Shown here one piece after another: positions 19,271 to 27,974 of a stretch of DNA of 64,000 bases. The DNA comes from Pseudomonas grandcourensis. Lineage in GTDB: Bacteria > Pseudomonadota > Gammaproteobacteria > Pseudomonadales > Pseudomonadaceae. Both the position numbers and the translations under genes were made by a program. How positions within the stretch are numbered: the stretch's first letter is position 1; every line of letters starts with the position of its first letter. The notes below the pieces were generated by a model. That model was given only the letters and a program-made list of their open reading frames with translations. It ran no database searches and was not told where the DNA came from. The stretch is taken from NCBI RefSeq assembly GCF_039909015.1, contig NZ_CP150919.1:1464501-1528500 (forward strand). The letters run 5' to 3'.

Positions 19271-19399
19271 CTGCGATGAAATTGTGAGGCCGTGCGAGGG
19301 CTCCCTCGCCACTAAGGCAGGTTTGGGGTAATAGACGGCTTGCAATGCGCTGAAGGCCGGTTAAGGTTCAGCACAGGTTTATCTGCCCCACGAGTCTCT

Positions 19400-19990
19400 A
19401 TGTTCAAGCGCTCCACCGTCCAAACCCTCACTTTCCTGCTGCTGGCCGGCGCCGCATTGTCGGCCCGCGCCGACTGGTACCTCGATGGCGAATCTTCGCG
19501 CCTGTCGTTTGTCAGCACCAAGAATGCCAATGTTTCCGAAGTGCAGCGCTTCCTGGTGCTGCACGGCAAGGTCGACCCCGAGGGGCTTGCGCAGGTCGAA
19601 GTCGAACTGGAGTCGATCAACAGCGGCATCCCGTTGCGCGATGAACGCATGCGCAAGGAGCTGTTCCAGATCGACCGGTTTCCCGACGCCTTGATCACCA
19701 CGAAAATCGATCTGCGCCCGATCAACGACCTCGCTCCCGGCGCACAGCTGGAGTTGCGCCTGCCGCTGACGGTCGACCTGCACGGCAAACAACATCAGTA
19801 CCAGGCCGAGCTGCTGGCGACCCGTCTCGATGACCGGCGCTTTCAGGTGGTGAGCCTCGAACCGCTGGTGATCAACGCCGAGGATTTCGATTTGGCTCCA
19901 GGGTTGGAGGCGTTGCGCAAAATGGCCGGTCTGTCGGCGATCAGTCTTTCAGTGCCGGTGAGTGCGGTGCTGATTTTCACGGCGCGCTGA
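19400..19990 (+). CDS. YceI-family periplasmic protein
   Basis: This 196-residue protein starts at the ATG at 19400 with a signal peptide ending ALSARADW. The mature domain is the YceI lipocalin-like barrel (WYLDGESSRLSFVSTKN at its start; the DERMRKELFQIDRFPDA segment is typical). YceI proteins bind isoprenoid or other amphipathic molecules in the periplasm. The next gene starts two bases after its stop, suggesting an operon with the ClsB-type enzyme. Confidence 0.88.
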   Translation: MFKRSTVQTLTFLLLAGAALSARADWYLDGESSRLSFVSTKNANVSEVQRFLVLHGKVDPEGLAQVEVELESINSGIPLRDERMRKELFQIDRFPDALITTKIDLRPINDLAPGAQLELRLPLTVDLHGKQHQYQAELLATRLDDRRFQVVSLEPLVINAEDFDLAPGLEALRKMAGLSAISLSVPVSAVLIFTAR

Positions 19991-19991
19991 C

Positions 19992-21149
19992 ATGGCCGGA
20001 GCGATCTTTCCCTGGCGTGAAGGCAACCATTTCGAACTGCTGATCGACGGTCCGCAGTTTTTCCCGCGCATGCTGGTGGCGATTGCCCGGGCTGAAGAAC
20101 AGGTCGAACTGGAGCTGTATCTGGTGGAGGCGGGCGCCTGCGCCGAAGCCATGGTCCAGGCCTTGGTGCAGGCCGCCGAGCGTGGGGTGCGGGTGCGCTG
20201 CCTGTTCGATGATTACGGCAGCCTCGCCTTCACCCTGACCTTGCGTCAGCGGCTGATGGCTGCCGGGGTGGAACTGCGTTTCTACAACCGGCTGAGCTGG
20301 CGGCGCTGGGTCGGCAACTTCTACCGCGATCATCGCAAGCTGTTACTGGTGGACCAGAGCCTGGCTGTGGTCGGCGGCACCGGAGTCACCGACGAGTTCT
20401 GGACACCGGGCGAAGACGTCAGCGAATGGCACGAAGTGATGGTGGAAATCACCGGGCCGCTGGTGCTCGACTGGCAACTGCTGTTCGACCGGCAATGGAT
20501 CGCCAACCGCCATCGGCGTGCCTGGCGACCGGCCTCGCATTTCGGTCTGCCGCGCCTGCCACGGGTGCCGTCCATAGGCGAGGGCATGGGCCGGGTGGCC
20601 TATGCCGACGCCCGTCAACACCGGGACATTCTGCAATCGCTGGTGCGCGCCCTGAACAGCGGTCAGCGACGGATCTGGCTGGCCACGCCGTACTTTCTGC
20701 CGACCTGGAAAGTCCGCCGCTCCCTGCGTCGGGCGGCTGCCCGGGGCGTCGATGTGCGGTTGCTGTTGACCGGGCCCCGTACCGATCATCCATCCGTACG
20801 CTATGCCGGCCATCGCTACTATCCGCGACTGCTCAAGGCCGGGGTGAAGATTTACGAATACCAGCCGTGCTTCCTGCACTTGAAAATGGTCTTGATCGAT
20901 GACTGGGTGAGCATCGGCTCGTGCAATTTCGATCACTGGAACCTGCGCTTCAACCTGGAAGCCAACCTGGAAGCCCTGGACCCCGGATTGACCCGCTCGG
21001 TGGCGGCGAGTTTCGAACGGGACTTCGGGTTGAGCGAGCAAGTCAGCCTGGAGGAATGGCAACGCCGGCCACTGTGGCGGCGGGTCAAGCAGCGGGTGTG
21101 GGGATGGGTGGATCGGGTGGTGGTGAATCTGCTGGATCGAAGGGGTTGA
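19992..21149 (+). CDS. clsB: Phospholipase D family protein, cardiolipin synthase B type
   Basis: This 385-residue enzyme with two PLD catalytic domains probably joins phospholipids to form cardiolipin at the inner membrane. The HKD motifs are HRKLLLVD (about residue 116) and HLKMVLID (about residue 297), each followed by the conserved GG-x-G or GSCNFD segment. There are no N-terminal membrane helices, which fits ClsB rather than ClsA. It directly follows the YceI gene. Confidence 0.85.
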   Translation: MAGAIFPWREGNHFELLIDGPQFFPRMLVAIARAEEQVELELYLVEAGACAEAMVQALVQAAERGVRVRCLFDDYGSLAFTLTLRQRLMAAGVELRFYNRLSWRRWVGNFYRDHRKLLLVDQSLAVVGGTGVTDEFWTPGEDVSEWHEVMVEITGPLVLDWQLLFDRQWIANRHRRAWRPASHFGLPRLPRVPSIGEGMGRVAYADARQHRDILQSLVRALNSGQRRIWLATPYFLPTWKVRRSLRRAAARGVDVRLLLTGPRTDHPSVRYAGHRYYPRLLKAGVKIYEYQPCFLHLKMVLIDDWVSIGSCNFDHWNLRFNLEANLEALDPGLTRSVAASFERDFGLSEQVSLEEWQRRPLWRRVKQRVWGWVDRVVVNLLDRRG

Positions 21150-21176
21150 ACCCGATTTTCTGAACACTGAAAACCA

Positions 21177-21268
21177 CTGTGGGAGCGAGCTTGCTCGCGA
21201 TGGCGGCCTGACAGCCAACAGAGATGTTGAATGTTATGGCCTCATCGCGAGCAAGCTCGCTCCCACAG
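21177..21268. repeat. REP pair between clsB and bglX
   Basis: CTGTGGGAGCGAGCTTGCTC and its inverted copy are separated by about 45 bases, between two convergent genes. Confidence 0.9.
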
Positions 21269-21290
21269 GGTTATTGCGGTGTTTGATTAA

Positions 21291-23582
21291 TTACAGCAAC
21301 TCAAAACTCTGCTGCGTCACGCCCTCTGAATCCAGGCCGATCTGCACGTTGAACTTGCCCGGTTCCGCCGCGTACTTGAGCTGGGTGTTGTAGAACTTCA
21401 GGTCGTCCTCGGTGATGGTGAAGTGCACGACTTTCTGTTCGCCGGCCTTGACCATTACTTTCTGGAAGTTCTTCAGTTCCTTGATCGGGCGGATCATCGA
21501 GCCTGCCACGTCCTGGATGTACAACTGCACCACGGTTTCGCCGTCGCGTTTACCGGTGTTTTTCACCGTGACGCTGGCGTCGAGCTTGCCGGTCTTGTTC
21601 AGCGTGGTCGACGACAGCGCCATGTCGCTCAGGCTGAATTCGGTGTAGCTCAGGCCGTAACCGAACGGGTACAGGGGACCTGTGGTGTCATCGAAGTACT
21701 GCGAGGTGTAGTTGCCCGGCTTGCCCGGGGTGAACGGCCGGCCAATGGTCAAGTGGTTGTAGTAGGTCGGAATCTGGCCGACCGAACGCGGGATGCTGAT
21801 CGGCAGTTTGCCCGACGGGTTGTAGTCGCCGAACAGCACATCGGCGATCGCGTTGCCGCCCTCGGTGCCGGTGAACCAGGTTTCCAGGATCGCGTCGGCC
21901 TGCTCTTTCTCTTCGAGAATCGACAGCGGACGACCATTCATCAATACCAGTACCAGCGGTTTGCCCGTGGCTTTCAGGGCACGGATCAGCTCGCGCTGGT
22001 TTTCCGAGATGTTCAGGTCGGTGCGGCTCGACGATTCGTGGGACATGCCACGGGACTCGCCGACGGCGGCAACGACCACATCAGCATCCTTGGCCGCTTT
22101 CACCGCTTCGTCGATCAGCACGTTTGCCGGGCGCGGATCATCCACTACTTCCGGGGCGTCGAAGTTGAGGAAGTTCAGGTAACCGAGGATTTTCGGGTCG
22201 CTGGTGATGTTGGCGCCACGGGCGTAGATCAGTGTCGATTTGTCGCCCAGGGCGTTGGTCATACCGTCGAACAGGGTCACCGATTGCGCCGGCTTACCGG
22301 CGGCGGCCCAGCTGCCCATCATGTCGATTGGCGCCTTGGCCAGCGGACCGACCAGGGCGATTTTCGCGGTCTTCTTCAGTGGCAGGGTGTCATTCTGGTT
22401 TTTCAGCAGCACCTGGCTGCGGCGTGCCACATCACGGGCCTCGGCGCGGTGCAGGCGGCTGTCGGCGTAGGTGTCGACCGGGTCATCCTCGGCCTTGCCG
22501 ATGCGCAGGTACGGGTCCTTGAACAGGCCCATGTCGTACTTGGCGCCCAGTACCGCACGCACGGCGTTGTCGATGTCGCTCTGCTGGATCTCGCCGGCCT
22601 TCAGCAGCCCTGGCAGCTCTTTGCCGTACAGGGTGTCGTTCATGCTCATGTGGATGCCGGCCTTGATCGCCAGCTTCGCCGCTTCGCGACCGTCGGCGGC
22701 GACGCCGTGCTTGATCAGCTCGAAAATCGCCCCGTGGTCGCTGACCGCCAGCCCCTTGAAGCCCCACTCCTTGCGCAGCAGGTCGTTCATCAGCCAGGTG
22801 TTGGCCGTGGCCGGCACGCCGTTGATCGAGTTCAGCGCGACCATGACCCCGCCAGCGCCGGCATCGATGGCGGCGCGGTACGGTGGCAGATAGTCCTGGT
22901 ACATCTTGATCGGGCTCATGTCGACCACGTTGTAGTCGCGGCCACCTTCGACCGCGCCGTACAGGGCGAAGTGCTTGACGCTGGCCATGATGCTGTCGGC
23001 GGCGTTGGCGCCTGTGCCCTGGAACGCCTTGACCATCACGCCGGCAATGCGCGACACCAGGTAGGTGTCTTCGCCGAAGCCTTCGGATGTACGGCCCCAG
23101 CGCGGATCGCGGGAGATGTCGACCATCGGCGCGAAGGTGATGTCGAGTCCGTCAGCCGCGGCTTCCTTGGCGGCGATGCGCCCGGACAGGCCGATGGCGT
23201 CCATGTCCCAGCTCGAGGCCAGGGCCAGCGGGATCGGGAAAATGGTGCGGTGGCCGTGGATCACGTCGTAGGCGAAGAACATCGGGATCTTCAGGCGGCT
23301 GCGCATCGCCGCGTCCTGCATCGGGCGGTTTTCCGGGCGGGTGATCGAGTTGAACGTACCGCCGATGTTGCCGGCCGCGATTTCCTTGCGGATCATTTCG
23401 CGGGGCATTTCCGGGCCGATGCTGATCAGGCGCAGCTGGCCGATTTTTTCATCGAGGGTCATTTGCTTCATCAGGTTGCTGACGAAGGCTTCCTTGTTCT
23501 CCAGGGGTGCGGGTGTCGTGGCGGCCAATACGTTATGACTGGCCAGGCTGACGAACAGGCCCAGCAAACACAGCTTCTTCAT
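21291..23582 (-). CDS. bglX: Periplasmic beta-glucosidase, glycoside hydrolase family 3
   Basis: This 763-residue protein starts at the ATG at 23582, giving a signal peptide MKKLCLLGLFVSLASHNVLA; the longer frame to 23672 precedes it. The GH3 N-terminal barrel contains the nucleophile in LAVSDHGAIFEL, and the second domain carries VVAAVGESRGMSHESSSRT. A C-terminal fibronectin type III-like domain ends the protein (KRDGETVVQLYIQD). It hydrolyses beta-linked glucosides in the periplasm. In Pseudomonas such enzymes can act on osmoregulated periplasmic glucans or plant oligosaccharides. Confidence 0.93.
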   Translation of the reverse strand: MKKLCLLGLFVSLASHNVLAATTPAPLENKEAFVSNLMKQMTLDEKIGQLRLISIGPEMPREMIRKEIAAGNIGGTFNSITRPENRPMQDAAMRSRLKIPMFFAYDVIHGHRTIFPIPLALASSWDMDAIGLSGRIAAKEAAADGLDITFAPMVDISRDPRWGRTSEGFGEDTYLVSRIAGVMVKAFQGTGANAADSIMASVKHFALYGAVEGGRDYNVVDMSPIKMYQDYLPPYRAAIDAGAGGVMVALNSINGVPATANTWLMNDLLRKEWGFKGLAVSDHGAIFELIKHGVAADGREAAKLAIKAGIHMSMNDTLYGKELPGLLKAGEIQQSDIDNAVRAVLGAKYDMGLFKDPYLRIGKAEDDPVDTYADSRLHRAEARDVARRSQVLLKNQNDTLPLKKTAKIALVGPLAKAPIDMMGSWAAAGKPAQSVTLFDGMTNALGDKSTLIYARGANITSDPKILGYLNFLNFDAPEVVDDPRPANVLIDEAVKAAKDADVVVAAVGESRGMSHESSSRTDLNISENQRELIRALKATGKPLVLVLMNGRPLSILEEKEQADAILETWFTGTEGGNAIADVLFGDYNPSGKLPISIPRSVGQIPTYYNHLTIGRPFTPGKPGNYTSQYFDDTTGPLYPFGYGLSYTEFSLSDMALSSTTLNKTGKLDASVTVKNTGKRDGETVVQLYIQDVAGSMIRPIKELKNFQKVMVKAGEQKVVHFTITEDDLKFYNTQLKYAAEPGKFNVQIGLDSEGVTQQSFELL

Positions 23583-23845
23583 GAATAGTTTTCTCAAGGG
23601 CCCAAACGGCGATGTACACGCCGGCCAGCCAAAATTTAGGGAACGTCTATTGTTGTTCGGGTGCCGGCTCAAAAGACCAGAGCCAAAAAAACACAGCCAG
23701 ATGGCGGATGCGTTTTCGCGCAGGGCCTCTTTTTAGCCCATCGGCCCGCTGCAATCCAGAGGCGCGGGCGATTATGCCCCAAGAGCCGGTCCAGAAGGTT
23801 TCACGGTCGGTTTTTTCATGAAATGCACAAGGGAGCATCATCCTG

Positions 23846-24451
23846 ATGAATGTAAGTCCAACCTACCGTTCGCGTTTGCAGGTCGCCACGCTGCTGATGC
23901 TGGCCACGTTGCTGACCGCCTGCGGTATCAACAACATCCCCACCCTCGATGAACAGGCCAAGGCCGCCTGGGGCCAGGTGCAGAACCAGTATCAGCGCCG
24001 CGCCGACCTGATTCCCAACCTGGTGGAAACCGTCAAGGGCTATGCCAAACATGAAGAAGAGACGCTGACGGCGGTCATCGAGGCCCGGGCCAAGGCCACG
24101 TCGATCCAGGTGGATGCCTCGACCCTCGACAATCCGGAAAAGCTCAAGCAGTACCAACAGGCCCAGGACCAGCTCAGCGGTGCCTTGAGCCGTTTGATGG
24201 TGGTCTCCGAGCGTTATCCGGACCTCAAGGCCAACCAGAACTTCCTCGCCTTGCAATCGCAGCTTGAAGGCACCGAGAACCGCATCAGCGTGGCCCGGCG
24301 CGATTTCATCCTCGCGGTGCAGAAGTACAACACCGAGATCCGCACGTTCCCCGGTCGCCTGTGGCACACCGTGATGTACAGCGACCTGCCGATGCGCGAG
24401 ACCTTCGAAGCCACACCGGGTTCTGAAAAGGCCCCCGAGGTCAAATTCTGA
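23846..24451 (+). CDS. LemA family lipoprotein
   Basis: This 201-residue protein has a signal peptide and lipobox LLTACG, followed by the LemA helical bundle (QVQNQYQRRADLIPNLVETVKGYAKHE, then ENRISVARRDFILAVQKYN). GGGAG precedes the ATG. LemA proteins are envelope coiled-coil proteins of poorly known role that are regularly encoded next to TPM-domain proteins, as here. The gene is divergent from bglX. Confidence 0.92.
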   Translation: MNVSPTYRSRLQVATLLMLATLLTACGINNIPTLDEQAKAAWGQVQNQYQRRADLIPNLVETVKGYAKHEEETLTAVIEARAKATSIQVDASTLDNPEKLKQYQQAQDQLSGALSRLMVVSERYPDLKANQNFLALQSQLEGTENRISVARRDFILAVQKYNTEIRTFPGRLWHTVMYSDLPMRETFEATPGSEKAPEVKF

Positions 24452-24482
24452 ACAGCGGTCATCGGCGTCACCACGCAAGAGG

Positions 24483-25244
24483 TTGCCCATGCGCGTCCTG
24501 AAAACAGGCCTGTTGCTGTTGTTGTGGGTAGTGACGATCGCTGCCCGGGCCGAGCTGAGCTTCCCGGCGCTGACCGGGCGGGTGGTCGACGATGCGCAGA
24601 TGATCGAGCCATCGGTGCGCCAGCAGCTCACCCAACAACTTCAGGCCCATGAACAAGCCACCGGCGAGCAGCTTGTGGTAGTGACTTTGCCGGATCTGCA
24701 AGGCACCGACATCGCCGACTTCGGTTACCAACTCGGCCGCCACTGGGGCATCGGGCAGAAGGACAAGAACAACGGCGCCTTGCTGATCATCGCCCGGGAC
24801 GAGCGTCGGTTGCGCATCGAAGTCGGTTACGGTCTGGAGGATCGCCTGACCGATGCCCAGAGTTCGGTCATCATCAACCAGGTCATCACCCCGGCATTCA
24901 AGACCGGCAACTTCAGTAAGGGTATCAGTGACGGCGTGGCGGCGATGCTGGTGGTGCTGGGTGGCAACCCTCTGGACGAACCCTCCACGGCCTATGAATC
25001 CAGAGGTGATCCGGGGGACGATTTCATCGCGCGGCATCCCGGTTTGTTCGTGTTTTTGGTGATGTTGCTCATCCTGACTGTTTTTGTGTGCCAGATGCTC
25101 GGTATCCTTCCCGCCGGCCGGGGCGGCTCCGGTGGATCCGGGGGCGGCTTTGGCGGTGGTGGATTTGGCGGCGGCGGTGGAGGGGGAGGCTTCAGCGGCG
25201 GCGGGGGCAGTTTCGGCGGGGGCGGTTCGTCCGGCGGCTGGTGA
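24483..25244 (+). CDS. TPM-domain protein with Gly-rich tail (YgcG type)
   Basis: This 253-residue protein has a signal peptide and a TPM_phosphatase domain (about 30-150, LTGRVVDDAQMIEPSVRQQL and GAMLVIA-like NGALLIIARDERRLRIEVGYG). One membrane helix (LFVFLVMLLILTVFVCQML) is followed by a very Gly/Ser-rich tail. It is the second gene of a LemA-TPM-TPM operon. The biochemical role is not settled; the tail is typical of the family. Confidence 0.9.
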   Translation: MPMRVLKTGLLLLLWVVTIAARAELSFPALTGRVVDDAQMIEPSVRQQLTQQLQAHEQATGEQLVVVTLPDLQGTDIADFGYQLGRHWGIGQKDKNNGALLIIARDERRLRIEVGYGLEDRLTDAQSSVIINQVITPAFKTGNFSKGISDGVAAMLVVLGGNPLDEPSTAYESRGDPGDDFIARHPGLFVFLVMLLILTVFVCQMLGILPAGRGGSGGSGGGFGGGGFGGGGGGGGFSGGGGSFGGGGSSGGW

Positions 25245-25272
25245 TAATAAAAATGAGCAGGCACTTCACGAC

Positions 25273-25890
25273 ATGGCATTACTGACTGAACACGAGCAAC
25301 GCAAGGTGGCCGAGGCCATTGCCCGGGTCGAGCGCGAGACCGACGCAGAACTGGTGACCGTGCTCGCGGCCCGCGCCGACGACTACGCGTACATCCCGTT
25401 GCTGTGGGCCAGCCTGCTGGCGCTACTGGTGCCGGGCATCGTGCATTACTTCACCGGTTGGCTGACCCTGCACAGCCTGCTGCTGGTGCAATGGGCCATC
25501 TTCATCGTGCTGTGCCTGGTGTTCCGCCTGCCGAAAGTCACCACCCATCTGATCCCGCGTTCGGTGCGCCACTGGCGCGCCTCGAACCTGGCGCGCCGGC
25601 AGTTCCTGGAGCAGAACCTGCACCACACCGAGGGCAGCACCGGCGTGCTGATTTTCGTTTCCGAGGCTGAGCGTTACGTGGAGATCCTGGTGGATGAGGG
25701 GATTTCCAGTCGCCTGGACAACAAAAACTGGGACGCGATCGTCGCGACGTTCACCCAGCAGGTTAAACAGGGGCAGACGCTGCAGGGCTTTGTCAGTTGT
25801 GTCGAGGCCTGTGGAGAGTTGCTCAAGGTGCATGTGCCAGTGACCCATGTGCGCAACGAACTGCCGAATCGTCTGGTGGTGCTGGGTTAA
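25273..25890 (+). CDS. Second TPM-domain membrane protein
   Basis: This 205-residue protein starts at the ATG at 25273; a longer frame back to 25084 overlaps the Gly-rich tail of the previous gene. An N-terminal TPM half-domain (KVAEAIARVERETDAELVTVL) is followed by two membrane helices (LLWASLLALLVPGIV, LLLVQWAIFIVLCLVF) and the remaining TPM part (HTEGSTGVLIFVSEAERYVEILVD). It probably works with LemA and the first TPM protein in the envelope. Confidence 0.88.
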   Translation: MALLTEHEQRKVAEAIARVERETDAELVTVLAARADDYAYIPLLWASLLALLVPGIVHYFTGWLTLHSLLLVQWAIFIVLCLVFRLPKVTTHLIPRSVRHWRASNLARRQFLEQNLHHTEGSTGVLIFVSEAERYVEILVDEGISSRLDNKNWDAIVATFTQQVKQGQTLQGFVSCVEACGELLKVHVPVTHVRNELPNRLVVLG

Positions 25891-26021
25891 GCCAGGGCTT
25901 CATCTGCTTTTGTAATGCGCCGCGACACAGTTCCGGAACGTTGTCCGCCGCGGAGCTTGTCTTCAACATCTCTCTCATGGTGCACGCCCTGCAATGGGCG
26001 TTCTGTGTAGAGGGAGTTCTT

Positions 26022-26324
26022 ATGAAAACGCAACAATCGCTGGATACCTCGGTGGAGGATGCACCCGGTAACGCAATGTTTACTCCGCCGGTGCAACTGA
26101 CAGCGAAAGAGACACAAGCCCTGGAGTGGTGCCTCAAAGGCAAAACGTCCTGGGAGATCGCGAGGATTCAGAGTTGCTCGGAATCCACCATCAACTTCCA
26201 CTTCTCCAATATCCGCCGCAAGTTCGCCGTCAGATCTCGCAACGCTGCGGTGTTCAAGGCGCTGAAGTCGGGAGCCATCACTGTTGATCCATCGCAGTCG
26301 CGAGATATCCATGAGCCTGACTGA
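26022..26324 (+). CDS. Stand-alone LuxR-type HTH regulator in phage islet
   Basis: This 100-residue protein starts at the ATG at 26022 after AGGGAG. It consists almost only of a LuxR/GerE DNA-binding domain (LTAKETQALEWCLKGKTSWEIARI, then ESTINFHFSNIRRKF). There is no sensor domain. It overlaps the holin-like gene at 26311 by 14 bases, so it is probably the first gene of a phage-derived lysis operon. In Pseudomonas tailocin and prophage clusters such short LuxR-type proteins precede holins (from memory). Confidence 0.85.
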   Translation: MKTQQSLDTSVEDAPGNAMFTPPVQLTAKETQALEWCLKGKTSWEIARIQSCSESTINFHFSNIRRKFAVRSRNAAVFKALKSGAITVDPSQSRDIHEPD

Positions 26325-26670
26325 TTCGACCTACAACAGTATCAGCGGGCTCATGGTGGGGTTGGGTATTGCGACGTTGCCGGTTATCGATGGAGAAGCC
26401 CTGTTCGGCGCGACGCTCGGCGCGTGGCTGGTCACGACCACTCGCGCCAACTTCAAGGCCTGGCAGCGCATCGGTTCCTGGCTGTTGTCAGCAGGTGTCG
26501 GTTACCTGTTCACCCCCGTCGCCCAGCCTCTGGCGCCTTTCCTGACAGCCGGTGTGACGGCCTTTCTGTGCGCGTTGCTGGTTATTCCCATCAGTATCAA
26601 GCTCATGCAGTGGATCGATGGCGCCGGGCTCGGTGACATCCTTCGTCATCTCAGAGGGCGAGGGCAATGA
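26311..26670 (+). CDS. Putative phage holin
   Basis: This 119-residue protein has three to four hydrophobic segments (ISGLMVGLGIATLPVI, GSWLLSAGVGYLFTPVA, LAPFLTAGVTAFLCALLVI) and a basic C-terminus GDILRHLRGRGQ. The pattern fits the 'putative holin' family found in Pseudomonas prophages and tailocins. The start at 26311 lies inside the previous gene's end. It overlaps the next holin-like gene by ATGA. No endolysin or spanin follows. Confidence 0.75.
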   Translation: MSLTDSTYNSISGLMVGLGIATLPVIDGEALFGATLGAWLVTTTRANFKAWQRIGSWLLSAGVGYLFTPVAQPLAPFLTAGVTAFLCALLVIPISIKLMQWIDGAGLGDILRHLRGRGQ

Positions 26671-26948
26671 CCTTTGAGATGGAGGCTCTGGTGTGGGTGA
26701 CGGGGGTGGCTCACCTGATCAGTGCGTTCAGGCTGGCGTGTTACCAGCGCGACGAGCAACGTTACAGCTGGCGCGACAGGATATTGATCAGTTTGTGTGG
26801 CGTGGTGTTTTACGTTGCCGGCGTCGATGTATTGCTGACATTCCTGCCAGTGAGCCCATGGCATGCAGTGGTGAGTGTTTTTTCATGCGTAATGATTGTT
26901 CGCAGTAGTGGCAACATTATTGTTTTGTGGCATGCCTTCAAGCATTGA
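26667..26948 (+). CDS. Putative 3TM phage holin
   Basis: This 93-residue protein has three predicted helices: VWVTGVAHLISAFRLACY, ILISLCGVVFYVAGVDVLLTF and AVVSVFSCVMIVRSSGN. The spacing and the YxRDxxRYSWRD loop fit the putative 3TM holin family (Phage_holin_3-like). Its ATGA overlap with the preceding holin-like gene suggests a holin/antiholin pair. Confidence 0.75.
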   Translation: MTFEMEALVWVTGVAHLISAFRLACYQRDEQRYSWRDRILISLCGVVFYVAGVDVLLTFLPVSPWHAVVSVFSCVMIVRSSGNIIVLWHAFKH

Positions 26949-26964
26949 AACTTTGGATTTCAAG

Positions 26965-27393
26965 TCAGGTTTTGTTCGAGTGTCCAAGTGTTGCCAGGAT
27001 AGCGGCCATTTCCGAAAGTTGTGTTTCCAGATCCCGCAGGCGTCGCTTTTCCTCCAATGCGCTTTGTATTGCGCAGCGGTCATCCTCATCAAGCAATCGC
27101 CACAGCGAAAGGATGGTGCTTTCCTGCGTTGTTGCAGTTTGCGCAGCATTTGCAGGGGTGTTGACTTGCGTTTGTCGCAGCATCGGCCCCTCGCCCAGCA
27201 GCAACCAGTCAAGGGATATGCCGTGTGTTTGTGCAATATCTACGCATAATGAGTATGGCGTGCTGTCGCGGCCTTTCCAGCTACTGAGTGTCTGCGGGCT
27301 GATCTGAAGCGCAGAAGACAGGGATGCGTCAGTTTTTGTGCCTGTAATTTGCTTCAGGCGGGCCAAAACAGCTTGTGATTTTTTGCTACGCAA
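26965..27393 (-). CDS. CI-like phage repressor, HTH plus short helical tail
   Basis: This 142-residue protein has an N-terminal CI-type HTH (residues about 10-70, TKTDASLSSALQISPQTLSSWKGRDSTPYSL and HGISLDWLLLGEGP). Its C-terminal part is a charged helix (ALEEKRRLRDLETQLSEMAAIL). The LexA-like self-cleaving peptidase domain is missing, so it should not be cleaved in the SOS response. It is convergent with the holin-like genes and divergent from the Ogr gene, the layout of a phage switch. Confidence 0.85.
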   Translation of the reverse strand: MRSKKSQAVLARLKQITGTKTDASLSSALQISPQTLSSWKGRDSTPYSLCVDIAQTHGISLDWLLLGEGPMLRQTQVNTPANAAQTATTQESTILSLWRLLDEDDRCAIQSALEEKRRLRDLETQLSEMAAILATLGHSNKT

Positions 27394-27502
27394 TTTGAGC
27401 CTCTTCCTTTTGACATATGCTTTTTGAGTGCTTAACGTATGCGTAATGAGTACTTTTTTTCTTGTAAGTAATCAATCATTAACTATGAATCAGAAGAATA
27501 CG

Positions 27503-27697
27503 ATGTCGAAACTTCCTAATGGTATCAGGGTGATTTCCTACGAGCTTGGCTCGTATCTATTACGTGTCCACCCGTTGCACTTCCTTTTGTCTGGCGGACG
27601 TTATTTGCAGCGCCGGTTTTTTACGAATTGTGTTTCAAACAGTATTGCGTTTGATCAATTCGATTACCACCGGATGGCCCAAGGGAAGCAGGTATGA
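27503..27697 (+). CDS. Possible small phage-islet ORF coupled to ogr-like gene
   Basis: This ORF has 64 codons from the ATG at 27503 (MSKLPNGIRVISYELGSYLL) and ends in an ATGA overlap with the Ogr-like gene, which suggests translational coupling. I recognise no family; a basic middle part (GGRYLQRRFF) is all that stands out. It occupies the cI-ogr gap where small Cox/CII-like genes sit in phages. It may equally be spurious. Confidence 0.35.
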   Translation: MSKLPNGIRVISYELGSYLLRVHPLHFLLSGGRYLQRRFFTNCVSNSIAFDQFDYHRMAQGKQV

Positions 27698-27972
27698 GTA
27701 CTTACAAGATGGTGTGCCCGCACTGCTTGAGCAGGATGCGCATACGTACCAGTGAAGGACGGCATATTTTCCTGCGGGTGGCGTACCTGCAATGTACGTC
27801 GGAGGCCTGTGGCTGGTCTGTGCGGGCCGAGTTCGAAATGACCCATGAGCTTTCCCCCAGTGGCATGCCAAATCCGGCCGTGCACTTGCCGTGCGCCGGA
27901 CCAGACTTGCGTCGCGCCGCGCGGCCTGTCGCTGAGAGTGCTCCGGCGGCGCAAGCGCAACAGGAGTCTTGA
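27694..27972 (+). CDS. Ogr/Delta-type zinc-finger transcription activator
   Basis: This 92-residue protein has the four-cysteine finger of phage late-gene activators: CPHCLSRMRIRTS at the N-terminus and CTSEACGWSVRAEFEM about 25 residues later. Ogr proteins of P2-like phages recruit RNA polymerase to late promoters. No late genes are present in this window, so it is a remnant or acts on another prophage. GGGAAG precedes the ATG. Confidence 0.85.
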   Translation: MSTYKMVCPHCLSRMRIRTSEGRHIFLRVAYLQCTSEACGWSVRAEFEMTHELSPSGMPNPAVHLPCAGPDLRRAARPVAESAPAAQAQQES

Positions 27973-27974
27973 GC

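Noticed and set aside
21423..23588. Long open frame antisense to bglX
   Set aside because: Shadow of a well-supported GH3 gene; no recognisable domain.
27240..27453. Similar strings GCATAATGAGTA and GCGTAATGAGTA around the CI-like gene as operators
   Set aside because: Only two partial copies, one of them inside coding sequence; not convincing as operators.
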